64,000 nt of DNA from Frankia alni ACN14a (GTDB lineage: Bacteria > Actinomycetota > Actinomycetes > Frankiales > Frankiaceae). The stretch lies in NCBI RefSeq assembly GCF_000058485.1, contig NC_008278.1:6628962-6692961 (forward strand), read 5' to 3'. Below, piece by piece: positions 56,851-64,000 of this stretch (position 1 is the first letter of the stretch; every line of letters begins with the position of its first letter). The notes below the pieces were generated by a model. That model worked only from the letters and a program-made list of their open reading frames with translations, did no database searches and was not told the DNA's origin. A program made the position numbers and the translations under genes.

Positions 56851-59243
56851 GGGGCCTCCTCAGTGCCGGGGATCCTGCGGACGGCGCGCCCCGCGGCCGC
56901 GACAGCGGTCCGGACCTGATCCCCGGCCCGGATCGGGTGGGCGGCGGGGGCCTGGTCCGCGGCGGGGGTGCGCAGCGCGGCGAGCACGCGCTCGGGGCGC
57001 AACGGCAGGTCGGTGACGACGACGCCGGTGGCGTCGGCGACCGCGGCGGCGACGGCCGGCGCCACCGGGGGAACCGCGGTCTCCCCCAGCCCGTAGATCG
57101 GGTCGGTGGGCCGGCCGAGCAGCTCCACGGTGATCCGCGGCGTGTCGGTGAGCGCGGGCAGGCGGTAGTCGAGCAGGTCCCGGGTCACCTGACGGCCGTC
57201 GGCGAGACGCAGTTCCTCACCGAGCACGGAGCCGAGGCCGAGCAGGACCGCGCCCTCGACCTGCATCTGGGCCTCCACCGGGTTGACGACCCGGCCCGCC
57301 CAGACCGCGGCGTGGTAGCTCAGCACCCGGACCTGGCCGGTGTCCAGGTCGACTTCGACCTCGGCGGTCCCCGTCGCCTGGTGCCAGCGGGACGACGCGA
57401 CGCCCTGCCCGGTGTCGTGGTCGAGGCTGCCCACCGAGGCGTAGGACCCCTCGCACCGAAGCTGCCCGGCCCGCACGGCGGTGACCAGCTCGCCGTAGCC
57501 GAACCGGGCGGCGCCGGCCCGCACCTCGCCATCCCCCGCCCGGGCCGCCTGCCGGGGCACCCCGCAGTGCTCGGCGGCGAGGTCGGCGAGCCGGTCGAGC
57601 AGGGCCCGGCAGGCGTCCTGCACCGCGGCGCCCATCGCGATCGTCGAACGGCTGGAGCTGGTCTGCTGGTCATAGGGGGTGACGTCGGTGTCGGGCAGGC
57701 TGACCGACACGAGGGCGGCGTCGATCCCCAGCGCCTCGGCGGCGAGTCGCGCGAGGGCGAGATGCGCACCCTGGCCCATCTCGACGGTGCTCGTCAGCAC
57801 GTGGACGCTGCCGTCCCGGTTGAGCGCCACCGCCGCCTGCGACACCGACGGCGTGTTCGTTCCCTTCACCGTGACCGCGACCCCCCGCCCGCGGGCCCTT
57901 CGCGCCCCGCTCCCGTCTGGCCCGCTCCCGTCTGGCCCGTTCCGCTCGGCCCCTCCCCCGTCCGGGCCGGGCCCGCGGATCGCGGCGTCGAGCAGCTCGT
58001 CGTAGTGGCAGTCCGTCATCAGTTCGCCGGTGACGTTGCGGGACCCGTCACGCAGCAGGTTGCGCCGGCGCAGGGCCACCGGGTCCAGCCCGAGCCGGCG
58101 GGCGATCAGCTCCATCTGGGCCTCGTAGGCGAACGCGGCCTGCGGCGAGGCGTAGCCGCGGAACGCCCCGGCGGGCGGGCGGTTCGTGTAGACCGCGTAG
58201 ACGTCGACGGACATGTCGGCGACGTCGTAGGGGCCGCCGTAGCCGTAGGCCCCGTTCTTGATCACCCGAGGGCTGATGTCGGCGTACGCCCCCGCATCGA
58301 ACCAGGCGGTCACCCGGCGGGCGGTGATCCGGCCGTCGCCGCGCACCCCCGTCACCAGCAGGCTCTCGGTCGCGTGCCGGGTCACCGTGGTGAACGCCTG
58401 CGTCCGGTCCAGGCAGACCCGCACCGGACGGTCGGTGATCCGGGCGAGGCAGGCCGCCAGCGGCTCGATCTTGGCGTAGCACTTCGAACCGAACGCCCCG
58501 CCCAGATGCAGCACCCGCACCTGGACCCGGTCGAGGGCGACACCGAGCATCTCCGCCAGCTGGACCCGCAGCTTGTAGGGCGTCTGGCTGGTGGCCCACA
58601 CCACCATCCGCTCGGCACTGGGCACGGCGACGGCGACATGCGTCTCCAGCGCCGCATGGTGCATCGCGGGGGTGGTGAACCGGTCGACGAACACATGCTC
58701 CGCGCGGGCCATCGCCGCGTCGGCGTCGCCGGAGCGGATGACGAAGTGGTTGACCAGGTTGCTGCCGGGACGCCGGCGCAGGCGCAGGTCGGGGAAGGCC
58801 TCGGACGCCGCCGCGTCCCGCGGGTGCAGCACCGCGTCGGCGGTGGCCGCCATCGCCGTGCGCGCCTCGGTGACCACCGGCAGCGGCCGGTAGGTCGTCC
58901 GGACCCGGGTGAGCGCCGCGTCGGCGGCATCCGGGTCGGCGGCGAGCGCCACCGCGATCGGCTCGCCGGCGTAGCGGACCCGGTCCACGGCCAGCGGCGG
59001 CTGGTCCCGCAGGATCGGGCCGAACCGCGCGGGCCGGCCGAGGGCGGCCTCCAGCTCGACCCCGGAGAAGACCGCCGCGACGCCGGGCGTCTGGCGCGCC
59101 TGGGCGGTGTCGACCCGGATCAGGGCGTGCGGCTCGGTCGACGTCAGCAGCCGGGCGTGCAGCAGCCCCGGGCCGACGTCGGCGCCGGCGAGATCGCCGA
59201 CCATCTGCAGCCGGCCGGTCACCTTCACCCTCGCGTCGAGCAT
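56847..59243 (-). CDS. Molybdenum hydroxylase large subunit, second copy
   Basis: A 798-residue molybdopterin subunit, paralogous to that at 53672-56245 and without its repeat insertion. GGAFGSKCY, GAFRGYASPQ, TSSSRST and the catalytic Glu in GLGETAVPPVAPA are present. A Gly/Asp-rich loop (PDGSGPDGSG) lies near residue 440. It is unusual that the cluster has two large subunits for one 2Fe-2S and one FAD subunit. The start overlaps the FAD subunit stop as TGATG. Confidence 0.9.
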   Translation of the reverse strand: MLDARVKVTGRLQMVGDLAGADVGPGLLHARLLTSTEPHALIRVDTAQARQTPGVAAVFSGVELEAALGRPARFGPILRDQPPLAVDRVRYAGEPIAVALAADPDAADAALTRVRTTYRPLPVVTEARTAMAATADAVLHPRDAAASEAFPDLRLRRRPGSNLVNHFVIRSGDADAAMARAEHVFVDRFTTPAMHHAALETHVAVAVPSAERMVVWATSQTPYKLRVQLAEMLGVALDRVQVRVLHLGGAFGSKCYAKIEPLAACLARITDRPVRVCLDRTQAFTTVTRHATESLLVTGVRGDGRITARRVTAWFDAGAYADISPRVIKNGAYGYGGPYDVADMSVDVYAVYTNRPPAGAFRGYASPQAAFAYEAQMELIARRLGLDPVALRRRNLLRDGSRNVTGELMTDCHYDELLDAAIRGPGPDGGGAERNGPDGSGPDGSGARRARGRGVAVTVKGTNTPSVSQAAVALNRDGSVHVLTSTVEMGQGAHLALARLAAEALGIDAALVSVSLPDTDVTPYDQQTSSSRSTIAMGAAVQDACRALLDRLADLAAEHCGVPRQAARAGDGEVRAGAARFGYGELVTAVRAGQLRCEGSYASVGSLDHDTGQGVASSRWHQATGTAEVEVDLDTGQVRVLSYHAAVWAGRVVNPVEAQMQVEGAVLLGLGSVLGEELRLADGRQVTRDLLDYRLPALTDTPRITVELLGRPTDPIYGLGETAVPPVAPAVAAAVADATGVVVTDLPLRPERVLAALRTPAADQAPAAHPIRAGDQVRTAVAAAGRAVRRIPGTEEAP

Positions 59244-60265
59244 CAGCCCGCCGTCCCGGCCGGGGTCGCGGCCGGGGTCGCGGCCGGGGTCGCGGCCGCC
59301 TCGGCGAGGGCGGCGGCGAGGGTCCGGCGAACCCAGACGCGGACCATCTCGGCGCGGTAGGCGGCGCTGGCCTTGAGATCGTCGACGCAGACGACGGCGT
59401 CGGCGTAGGCGTCCGCGACGGCGCGGATGCGCGCGGCGTCCGGGGCCCGGCCGACGAGTTCGGCATCGATGTCGCCGAACCCCACGGGCACCGGGGTCCC
59501 GCTGCCGATCGCGATCCGGGCGCCCGCGCAGACCCCGTCGACGACCCGCATCGTCACCGCGACCCCCAGGCAGGTGGTGTCCTCCACCGACCGGGTCCTG
59601 AACGGCTGGTATCGCCCGACCGTGCCGGTCGGGGGCGCGTCCACCTCGACCGCGGTGATCAGCTCACCGGGCCGCAGGACGGTCGTGCCGGGGGCCGGGT
59701 AGAACTCGTCGAGCGGGACGACCCGGACCGCCCCGCCCGGTCGGGCGATGCGGACTCTGGCGCCGAGCGCGAGTAGCACGGTCGGAGGATCCCAGGCGTA
59801 GCCCGCACCCGCCAGCACACCGCCCACGGTGGCCACCCCCCGCACCCGCACGTTGCCCACCCGGGCGAACGCCTCGGCGAGGACCGGCAGCGTGGCCCGG
59901 ACGGCGGGGTGCGCGGCGACCTGCCCGTGGGTGGCCATCGCCCCGAGCACCAGACCCCCGCCGGCAGTCCCCCCGCCGGACCACTCGGCGGTGGTGCCGG
60001 CGGTCCCCCCGACCGGTCTCCCGGTGGTGCACTCGGACCACTCGGCGGCGGTGCCGGCGGTGCGCTCGGACCACTCGGCGGCGGTGCCGGCGGTGATCCC
60101 GGCGAGGTCGGGCAGGCCGCGCAGCGACACCAGGCGGGTCGGCCGGCGCCGGGGGTCGGCGAGGTCGAAGGCCAGCCGGGTGCACCCGGCCGCGGCCGCC
60201 GCACCGGGCTCGGCGAGGGCGGCCAGCGCCTCGGGGAGGCTGGTCGGGTGCGTCCAGGTCGTCAC
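59243..60265 (-). CDS. Molybdenum hydroxylase FAD-binding subunit
   Basis: A 340-residue CoxM-type subunit that accepts electrons through FAD. The FAD motifs are modified but recognisable: AAAGCTRLAFDL in place of AGGTDL and ATVGGVLAGAGYAWDPP for the TIGGN motif. Residues about 58-100 hold TAAEWSE/TTAEWSG repeats, and the C-terminus ends in AATPAATPAATPAG. The start GTG overlaps the aldolase stop (GTGA). Confidence 0.87.
   Translation of the reverse strand: MTTWTHPTSLPEALAALAEPGAAAAAGCTRLAFDLADPRRRPTRLVSLRGLPDLAGITAGTAAEWSERTAGTAAEWSECTTGRPVGGTAGTTAEWSGGGTAGGGLVLGAMATHGQVAAHPAVRATLPVLAEAFARVGNVRVRGVATVGGVLAGAGYAWDPPTVLLALGARVRIARPGGAVRVVPLDEFYPAPGTTVLRPGELITAVEVDAPPTGTVGRYQPFRTRSVEDTTCLGVAVTMRVVDGVCAGARIAIGSGTPVPVGFGDIDAELVGRAPDAARIRAVADAYADAVVCVDDLKASAAYRAEMVRVWVRRTLAAALAEAAATPAATPAATPAGTAG
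59258..59301. repeat. 12-bp repeat encoding AATP units
   Basis: CCGGGGTCGCGG is repeated three to four times and encodes the AATP tetrapeptides at the very end of the FAD subunit. Confidence 0.85.
59977..60092. repeat. In-frame repeat encoding TAAEWSE units
   Basis: A unit of 33-36 bases (ctcggaccactcggcggcgg plus a GTGCCGGCGGT end) occurs twice in full and once in diverged form, encoding the insertion in the FAD subunit. Confidence 0.8.
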
Positions 60266-61062
60266 GATCGTGTCTCCGCCACGCCGTCGACCCGCCCGTA
60301 CCGACCACGGCCGGCGGCGTCGTCCCCCGGCTGGACCGGACGCAACCCGCCCGGGCCGAGGGCGGCCGACCAGGGCAGATCCAGCGCGGCGACGGCATCC
60401 GCCCAGATCGCCGCCATCCGCCCGGCATGACCGGCCTCGAAGGCCGCCGACAGTCGCGCCACCGTGACCGGGTCGATCGGGCGGGGCCGGCCCACCGCCA
60501 TCGCCGCCAGCCGAACGGCCAGCGCCCGGTGCAGCAACAGGGCGAGCGCGGTGGCCTCCACGACGTCGCGGCCCACCGTGACCAGCCCGTGCGCGCGCAG
60601 CAACGCCGCCCGATCGGGCCCCAGGCAGCGGGCGAAGGCCCGCCCGCGTCCGGCGTCGGCGACGAGGTCGGCGTCGTCGTACCAGGCGACCCCGGCGGCG
60701 AACGGGACCTCGTCCTGGCTGAGGATGCCGCCGCTCATCGGCGGGAAGAGCGTCGCCGTCTGCGCGGCCAGCGGGTGGGTGTGCACGACGGCGCCCACGT
60801 CGTCGCGGTGCGCGTAGACCGCCCGGTGCAGCGCGGTCTCCTCGTGCAGGCGCAGCCCGGGGGTGCGCGCCGTGCCGTCGGGGCCGACCTCGGCGACGTG
60901 CCCCGGCCCCACCCGGGCCAGGGACGGCCCCGCCGTCTTGACCAGGAGCCCGCCGTGCGGCATCCGGACGCTGACATGCCCGAAGCAGAAGTGGTCCTGA
61001 CCATCCGCCGCGAGCACCCGGCAGGCGGTCGCCACGTCGAGGCAGCTCGGGTGGACGCTCAC
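60262..61062 (-). CDS. Class II aldolase/adducin-family protein
   Basis: A 266-residue protein of the class II aldolase fold. The metal-binding His pair is in VVHTHPLAA, the substrate-binding Glu in LHEETALHR and the distal His in LRAHGLVTVG. Members cleave or decarboxylate small hydroxy acids. It overlaps the FAD subunit gene by 4 bases and the isochorismatase gene by 4, so it is part of the operon. Confidence 0.87.
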   Translation of the reverse strand: MSVHPSCLDVATACRVLAADGQDHFCFGHVSVRMPHGGLLVKTAGPSLARVGPGHVAEVGPDGTARTPGLRLHEETALHRAVYAHRDDVGAVVHTHPLAAQTATLFPPMSGGILSQDEVPFAAGVAWYDDADLVADAGRGRAFARCLGPDRAALLRAHGLVTVGRDVVEATALALLLHRALAVRLAAMAVGRPRPIDPVTVARLSAAFEAGHAGRMAAIWADAVAALDLPWSAALGPGGLRPVQPGDDAAGRGRYGRVDGVAETRS

Positions 61063-61733
61063 CGCGGCTCCCCCGCCAGCCGGGCGACGACGGTGGCGAG
61101 ATCCTCCACGTCGGCGTACTTGGCGTCCAGGTCGAACAGGCTCACCTCGTGCACGAGCGGCGCCCGGTCGCCGACCGCCTCCCGCACGACGATCGGCCGG
61201 AACCCCAGCCCGCAGGCGTCCACCACGCTCGCCCGCACGCAGCCGCTGGTCGTCGCGCCGGCGACCAGCACCGTGTCCACGCCGAGCCGGCGCAGCCGGA
61301 CGTCGAGGTCGGTGCCGAGAAAGGCCGACGCGTGCTTCTTCACGACCCGGTCGTCCTGCGGCCGGGCGTCGAGCCGCTCGTCGAGTTCCACCCAGGGACC
61401 GCCCTCGACGAGCAGGCGCTGCGCGGGGATCTTGGCCGGCCAGACCCCCGCGTCGCCCATGTCCGGGCGGTAGCGCACCATCGCCCAGAAGACCGGCACC
61501 CCCGCCGCGCGGGCGGCCACCAGCAGCGCACCCGTGGCCTCGACCACCTCGCCGAGCTCTCCCCCGAGCGGGCAGGCCGGATCGGTGAATCCCCGGATCA
61601 GGTCGACGACGACGACCGCCGGGCGCTCCCCCCAGCCGATGCGGCGCACCATCCCGGACCGGGCGAAGCGCGCCCGCAGCTCCGTCAGCTCGCCGAGGAA
61701 ACCCCCTTCGGGCATCTCGAGGGTCTCAGGCAT
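61059..61733 (-). CDS. Isochorismatase-family amidohydrolase
   Basis: A 224-residue cysteine hydrolase. The D-K-C triad is visible in VVVVDLIRGF, VVKKHASAF and TTSGCVRASV. Overall layout is closest to N-carbamoylsarcosine amidohydrolase or maleamate amidohydrolase, so the pathway may release ammonia or CO2 from a ring-opened nitrogen compound. Overlaps both neighbours (4 and 8 bases). Confidence 0.88.
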   Translation of the reverse strand: MPETLEMPEGGFLGELTELRARFARSGMVRRIGWGERPAVVVVDLIRGFTDPACPLGGELGEVVEATGALLVAARAAGVPVFWAMVRYRPDMGDAGVWPAKIPAQRLLVEGGPWVELDERLDARPQDDRVVKKHASAFLGTDLDVRLRRLGVDTVLVAGATTSGCVRASVVDACGLGFRPIVVREAVGDRAPLVHEVSLFDLDAKYADVEDLATVVARLAGEPR

Positions 61734-62145
61734 CGACGCCCGCGAACCAGCGCACCGGCTCGTCGCACAGTTCGACGATGTTCCCCTCGGGGTCCATGAG
61801 CTGGGCGACGCGCCACCTCGGGGCGTCGTCGCCGTCGATGACGACCGGGGCGACGTGCACCGGGGTGACCCCGCGCCCGGCGAGCTCGGCGAGGGTGGCG
61901 TCCATGTCGGTGACGCTGAAGGTGAACAGGACCTGGTTACGCTCCCACCCGCTGACCGGCGGGTTGCTCGCCGGTCCGTTGTCGTGACGGCCGATGAGCA
62001 CGAGGATGCACGGCCCGGTGTCGAACACCGCGGACTGCACCGTCGACGTCATCAGCCGCAGCCCCAGCCCGTCGCGGTACCAGGCGGTCATCGGGCCGAT
62101 GTCGTGCGCCCACACCAGGTTCCAACTGATCGATCCCAACGCCAT
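61726..62145 (-). CDS. VOC-superfamily (glyoxalase-like) protein
   Basis: A 139-residue vicinal-oxygen-chelate protein: SISWNLVWAHDIGPMTAWYRDGLG at the start and MDPEGNIVELCD at the end, the latter with the metal-binding Glu. It could be an extradiol-type dioxygenase, epimerase or isomerase of the pathway. The start at 62145 has GGAGAG 6 bases upstream; the longer frame is not supported. Overlaps the isochorismatase gene by 8 bases. Confidence 0.86.
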   Translation of the reverse strand: MALGSISWNLVWAHDIGPMTAWYRDGLGLRLMTSTVQSAVFDTGPCILVLIGRHDNGPASNPPVSGWERNQVLFTFSVTDMDATLAELAGRGVTPVHVAPVVIDGDDAPRWRVAQLMDPEGNIVELCDEPVRWFAGVDA

Positions 62146-62241
62146 CGGACTCTCCTGCCCGGTCGGTGCCCCGCTGACGGTGCAACGTTGGTGGCGGGAG
62201 CGCACGAGCCCGAGGCCGGCGGCGCGCCCCCGCCCGGCCGG

Positions 62242-63129
62242 TCACCCCACGGCGGCCACGCCGCCGTCCACGACCAGCGAGGTGCCGTGGACGAAGTCGG
62301 CGCTGTCGGAGGCGAGGTACACGGCGGCGGCCGCGACGTCGACGGGCAGGCCGTTGCGCCGCGCCGGGGTGCCCGCGGCCGAGGCCTCGGCGGCGCCCGG
62401 CGGGGAGAGCAGCTTGTTCGTCGGCATGTCGATGCTGCCGGGCACCACGCAGTTGACGTTGATGCCGTGCGGCGCGAGCTCGCCCGCGAGCACCTGGGTG
62501 AGGAAGCCGACGGCCGCCTTCGTCGCCCCGTACACCGACACCCCGGGGAACGCCCGCAGCCCGGCCACCGAGCCGACGGTGATGATCTTCCCGCGTCGGC
62601 CCTGGTCGACGAGGTGGCGCGCTGCCGCCTGGGCGCAGAAGTACGTGCCCTTGACGTTGAGGTCGAACTGGATGTCGTAGTCGGCCTCGGTCGCGTCCAG
62701 CAGCGGGGCGCCCTCGAAGACGCCCGCGACGGTGGCGAGGATGTCGAGCCCACCGAAGTGGTCGACGGTCGCGGAGACGATCCGGGCCGCCTCGGCGACG
62801 ACGGTCACGTCGGCCTGGATGCCGATGATCTCGCCAAGCGGCGCCAGCGACTCGACGACCGCGTCCATCTTCGCCTTGTCCCGCCCGACGACGGCGACCC
62901 TCGCCCCGGCGGCGAGGAACGCCTCGGCCACGCCGAGCCCGATACCCTGCGTGCCGCCGGTGATCAGCGCGATCCGCCCGGCCAGCGGCGAACCCGGCAG
63001 CGGCGCCGGGCTCGACGCCGGGACCGGCGCGGACACCCCGGTCACCTCGGCGCCGCCGTCGGCGCCGGGCGGTTCGGCGCTCACCGCGTCCAGCGGCAGC
63101 GCCACCCCGGCCGCGGGCTCCTCGCTCAT
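62242..63129 (-). CDS. Short-chain dehydrogenase/reductase
   Basis: A 295-residue SDR. Cofactor motif TGGTQGIGLGVA follows a 50-residue Ala/Pro-rich leader; catalytic residues are Ser in TVGSVAG and YGATK (YxxxK); the end reads GTSLVVDGGVAAVG. Probably oxidises a cis-diol or alcohol made by the adjacent Rieske enzyme. ATG 63129 overlaps the stop of that gene as ATGA. Confidence 0.9.
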   Translation of the reverse strand: MSEEPAAGVALPLDAVSAEPPGADGGAEVTGVSAPVPASSPAPLPGSPLAGRIALITGGTQGIGLGVAEAFLAAGARVAVVGRDKAKMDAVVESLAPLGEIIGIQADVTVVAEAARIVSATVDHFGGLDILATVAGVFEGAPLLDATEADYDIQFDLNVKGTYFCAQAAARHLVDQGRRGKIITVGSVAGLRAFPGVSVYGATKAAVGFLTQVLAGELAPHGINVNCVVPGSIDMPTNKLLSPPGAAEASAAGTPARRNGLPVDVAAAAVYLASDSADFVHGTSLVVDGGVAAVG

Positions 63130-64000
63130 CGGGTCCGTCCCCGGGTGGGGTTGCGGCGGCTGCGCGGCGCGACGAGCTTGTCGGGCGTCTGGATCGCCCG
63201 CGCGTGCTCGCTGAAGAACTTCCGGAACATGGTGATCTCGAGGTCGGGGCGGTAGAGGCGCTCCCGGTCCCAGCCGTTCTCGGTCTCGTAGAAGGTCTGC
63301 ATGCTCTCGCGCGCGGCGTTGTCGTCGACGAGGAACTTCTCGACGGCCGGCTCCCGCCACTCGACCCGGCCGACCTCGCCGCGCCAGTCGGCGGCCTCCT
63401 GCTCCGTCGCGCACACCCGCCCGCCGATCATGAAGCTGCGGGTGGTGTTCTCGTCGATCGGTACGAGCCAGTCGTAGGTGATCATGTCGCTCGGGAAGTT
63501 GACCGTCTCGTTGCAGGACGGCAGCCAGATGCCCACGTCGATCGGCGGCATCGCCATGAACGCGTCGACCAGTTCCTGGTGCGAGCGGCCGACCGCCGCC
63601 GGGGCGGTGTAGGTGGTGTCCGGCCGGCCGTCCTTGCCCGGGATGACGGCGGAGAAGATCAGCTCGGTCGTCCGCGTGCAGCGGGAGAAGCCCTTGGGCC
63701 CGGTGGTGTCGACGACGTACTTGACCTCGCCCGCCTCCTCGCCCGGCTTGGCGACGTAGCCGAACGTCATCGGAAAACCGGATTCGATCACGTACTGCGA
63801 CCAGTTGTGGATGAAGTGGTGGCCGGGATCGAACGAGTTCTCCAGCGCCAGTCGCCAGTTCGCCCGGATGACGTTCGGCTCGGCGTAGTGCATGACGATG
63901 TCGTCGGCGAGGAAGCTCGCCGGGACGTCGGCCTCCAGCGGCGGCGGCTCGGCGTCGCCGACGTAGACGAAGATCAGGCCCTTGGCCTCGGTGATCGGGT
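63126..64000 (-). CDS. Rieske-type aromatic ring-hydroxylating oxygenase, alpha subunit (partial)
   Basis: The C-terminal 290 residues of a Rieske oxygenase; the N-terminus with the Rieske C-x-H cluster lies beyond the right edge. The mononuclear iron site ENSFDPGHHFIHN is present, followed by a beta-sheet substrate domain. No ferredoxin or reductase partner is seen in the window. First gene of the visible operon; it sets its direction (leftward). Confidence 0.87.
   Translation of the reverse strand, partial: PITEAKGLIFVYVGDAEPPPLEADVPASFLADDIVMHYAEPNVIRANWRLALENSFDPGHHFIHNWSQYVIESGFPMTFGYVAKPGEEAGEVKYVVDTTGPKGFSRCTRTTELIFSAVIPGKDGRPDTTYTAPAAVGRSHQELVDAFMAMPPIDVGIWLPSCNETVNFPSDMITYDWLVPIDENTTRSFMIGGRVCATEQEAADWRGEVGRVEWREPAVEKFLVDDNAARESMQTFYETENGWDRERLYRPDLEITMFRKFFSEHARAIQTPDKLVAPRSRRNPTRGRTR

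Overview
The window is GC-rich actinobacterial chromosome. Third codon positions are saturated with G/C, GTG starts are common, genes often overlap as TGATG, ATGA or GTGA, and there is a mycothiol gene (mshB) and a succinylase-branch diaminopimelate pathway. Gene content and composition suggest Frankia or a close relative; the genus is an inference and no 16S rRNA is present. I found no rRNA, tRNA, CRISPR array, phage or transposase gene.

Region by region. (1) 0.2-17.9 kb is a cell-surface polysaccharide locus. A leftward run holds a family 2 glycosyltransferase, a Wzx-type flippase, a polysaccharide pyruvyl transferase, two large multi-spanning GT-C-like membrane proteins (one split into two genes), a small membrane protein, a Tat-exported FAD lipoprotein, a phytanoyl-CoA-dioxygenase-like enzyme and a Gfo/Idh/MocA oxidoreductase. 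A divergent pair of family 2 glycosyltransferases and a GH16 lipoprotein complete it. (2) 18-24 kb holds lysine/peptidoglycan precursor genes transcribed leftward as fdxA, dapC, dapD, dapE. A divergent gene keeps only the SH3-like N-terminal domain of a GNAT-associated protein and ends in a Met/His-rich repeat, followed by a SirB1-like gene. (3) 24-34 kb is housekeeping: flavin reductase, a small membrane protein, an HtrA-like protease with no visible export signal, mshB, typA, a Nudix hydrolase, pterin carbinolamine dehydratase, an AlkA-like glycosylase, a DUF952 protein and ychF. (4) 34.6-50 kb holds rmuC, a DUF6542 protein, a 51-residue Cys-rich microprotein, a NodB-fold protein with a broken metal site, a fatty-acid hydroxylase, glpX, a DUF4245 protein, xseB/xseA, ispH, fumC and sthA. 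(5) 50-53.4 kb holds a class A beta-lactamase-like protein, a PfkB kinase and a P-loop kinase. (6) 53.4-64 kb is a leftward catabolic operon, open at the right edge: Rieske oxygenase, SDR, VOC protein, isochorismatase-type amidohydrolase, class II aldolase and a molybdenum hydroxylase with FAD, 2Fe-2S and two molybdopterin subunits, ending in an SDR remnant.

A feature running through the whole window is expansion of short tandem repeats, many in units of 6, 12, 15, 18 or 21 bp. They lie both inside genes, where they add low-complexity tails or loops in frame, and between genes. The most unusual items are the Tyr-rich repeat tail on DapC, the orphan SH3-like protein with a His-Met-rich tail, the degenerate deacetylase, the split membrane glycosyltransferase and the uncharacterised molybdenum hydroxylase/Rieske operon.
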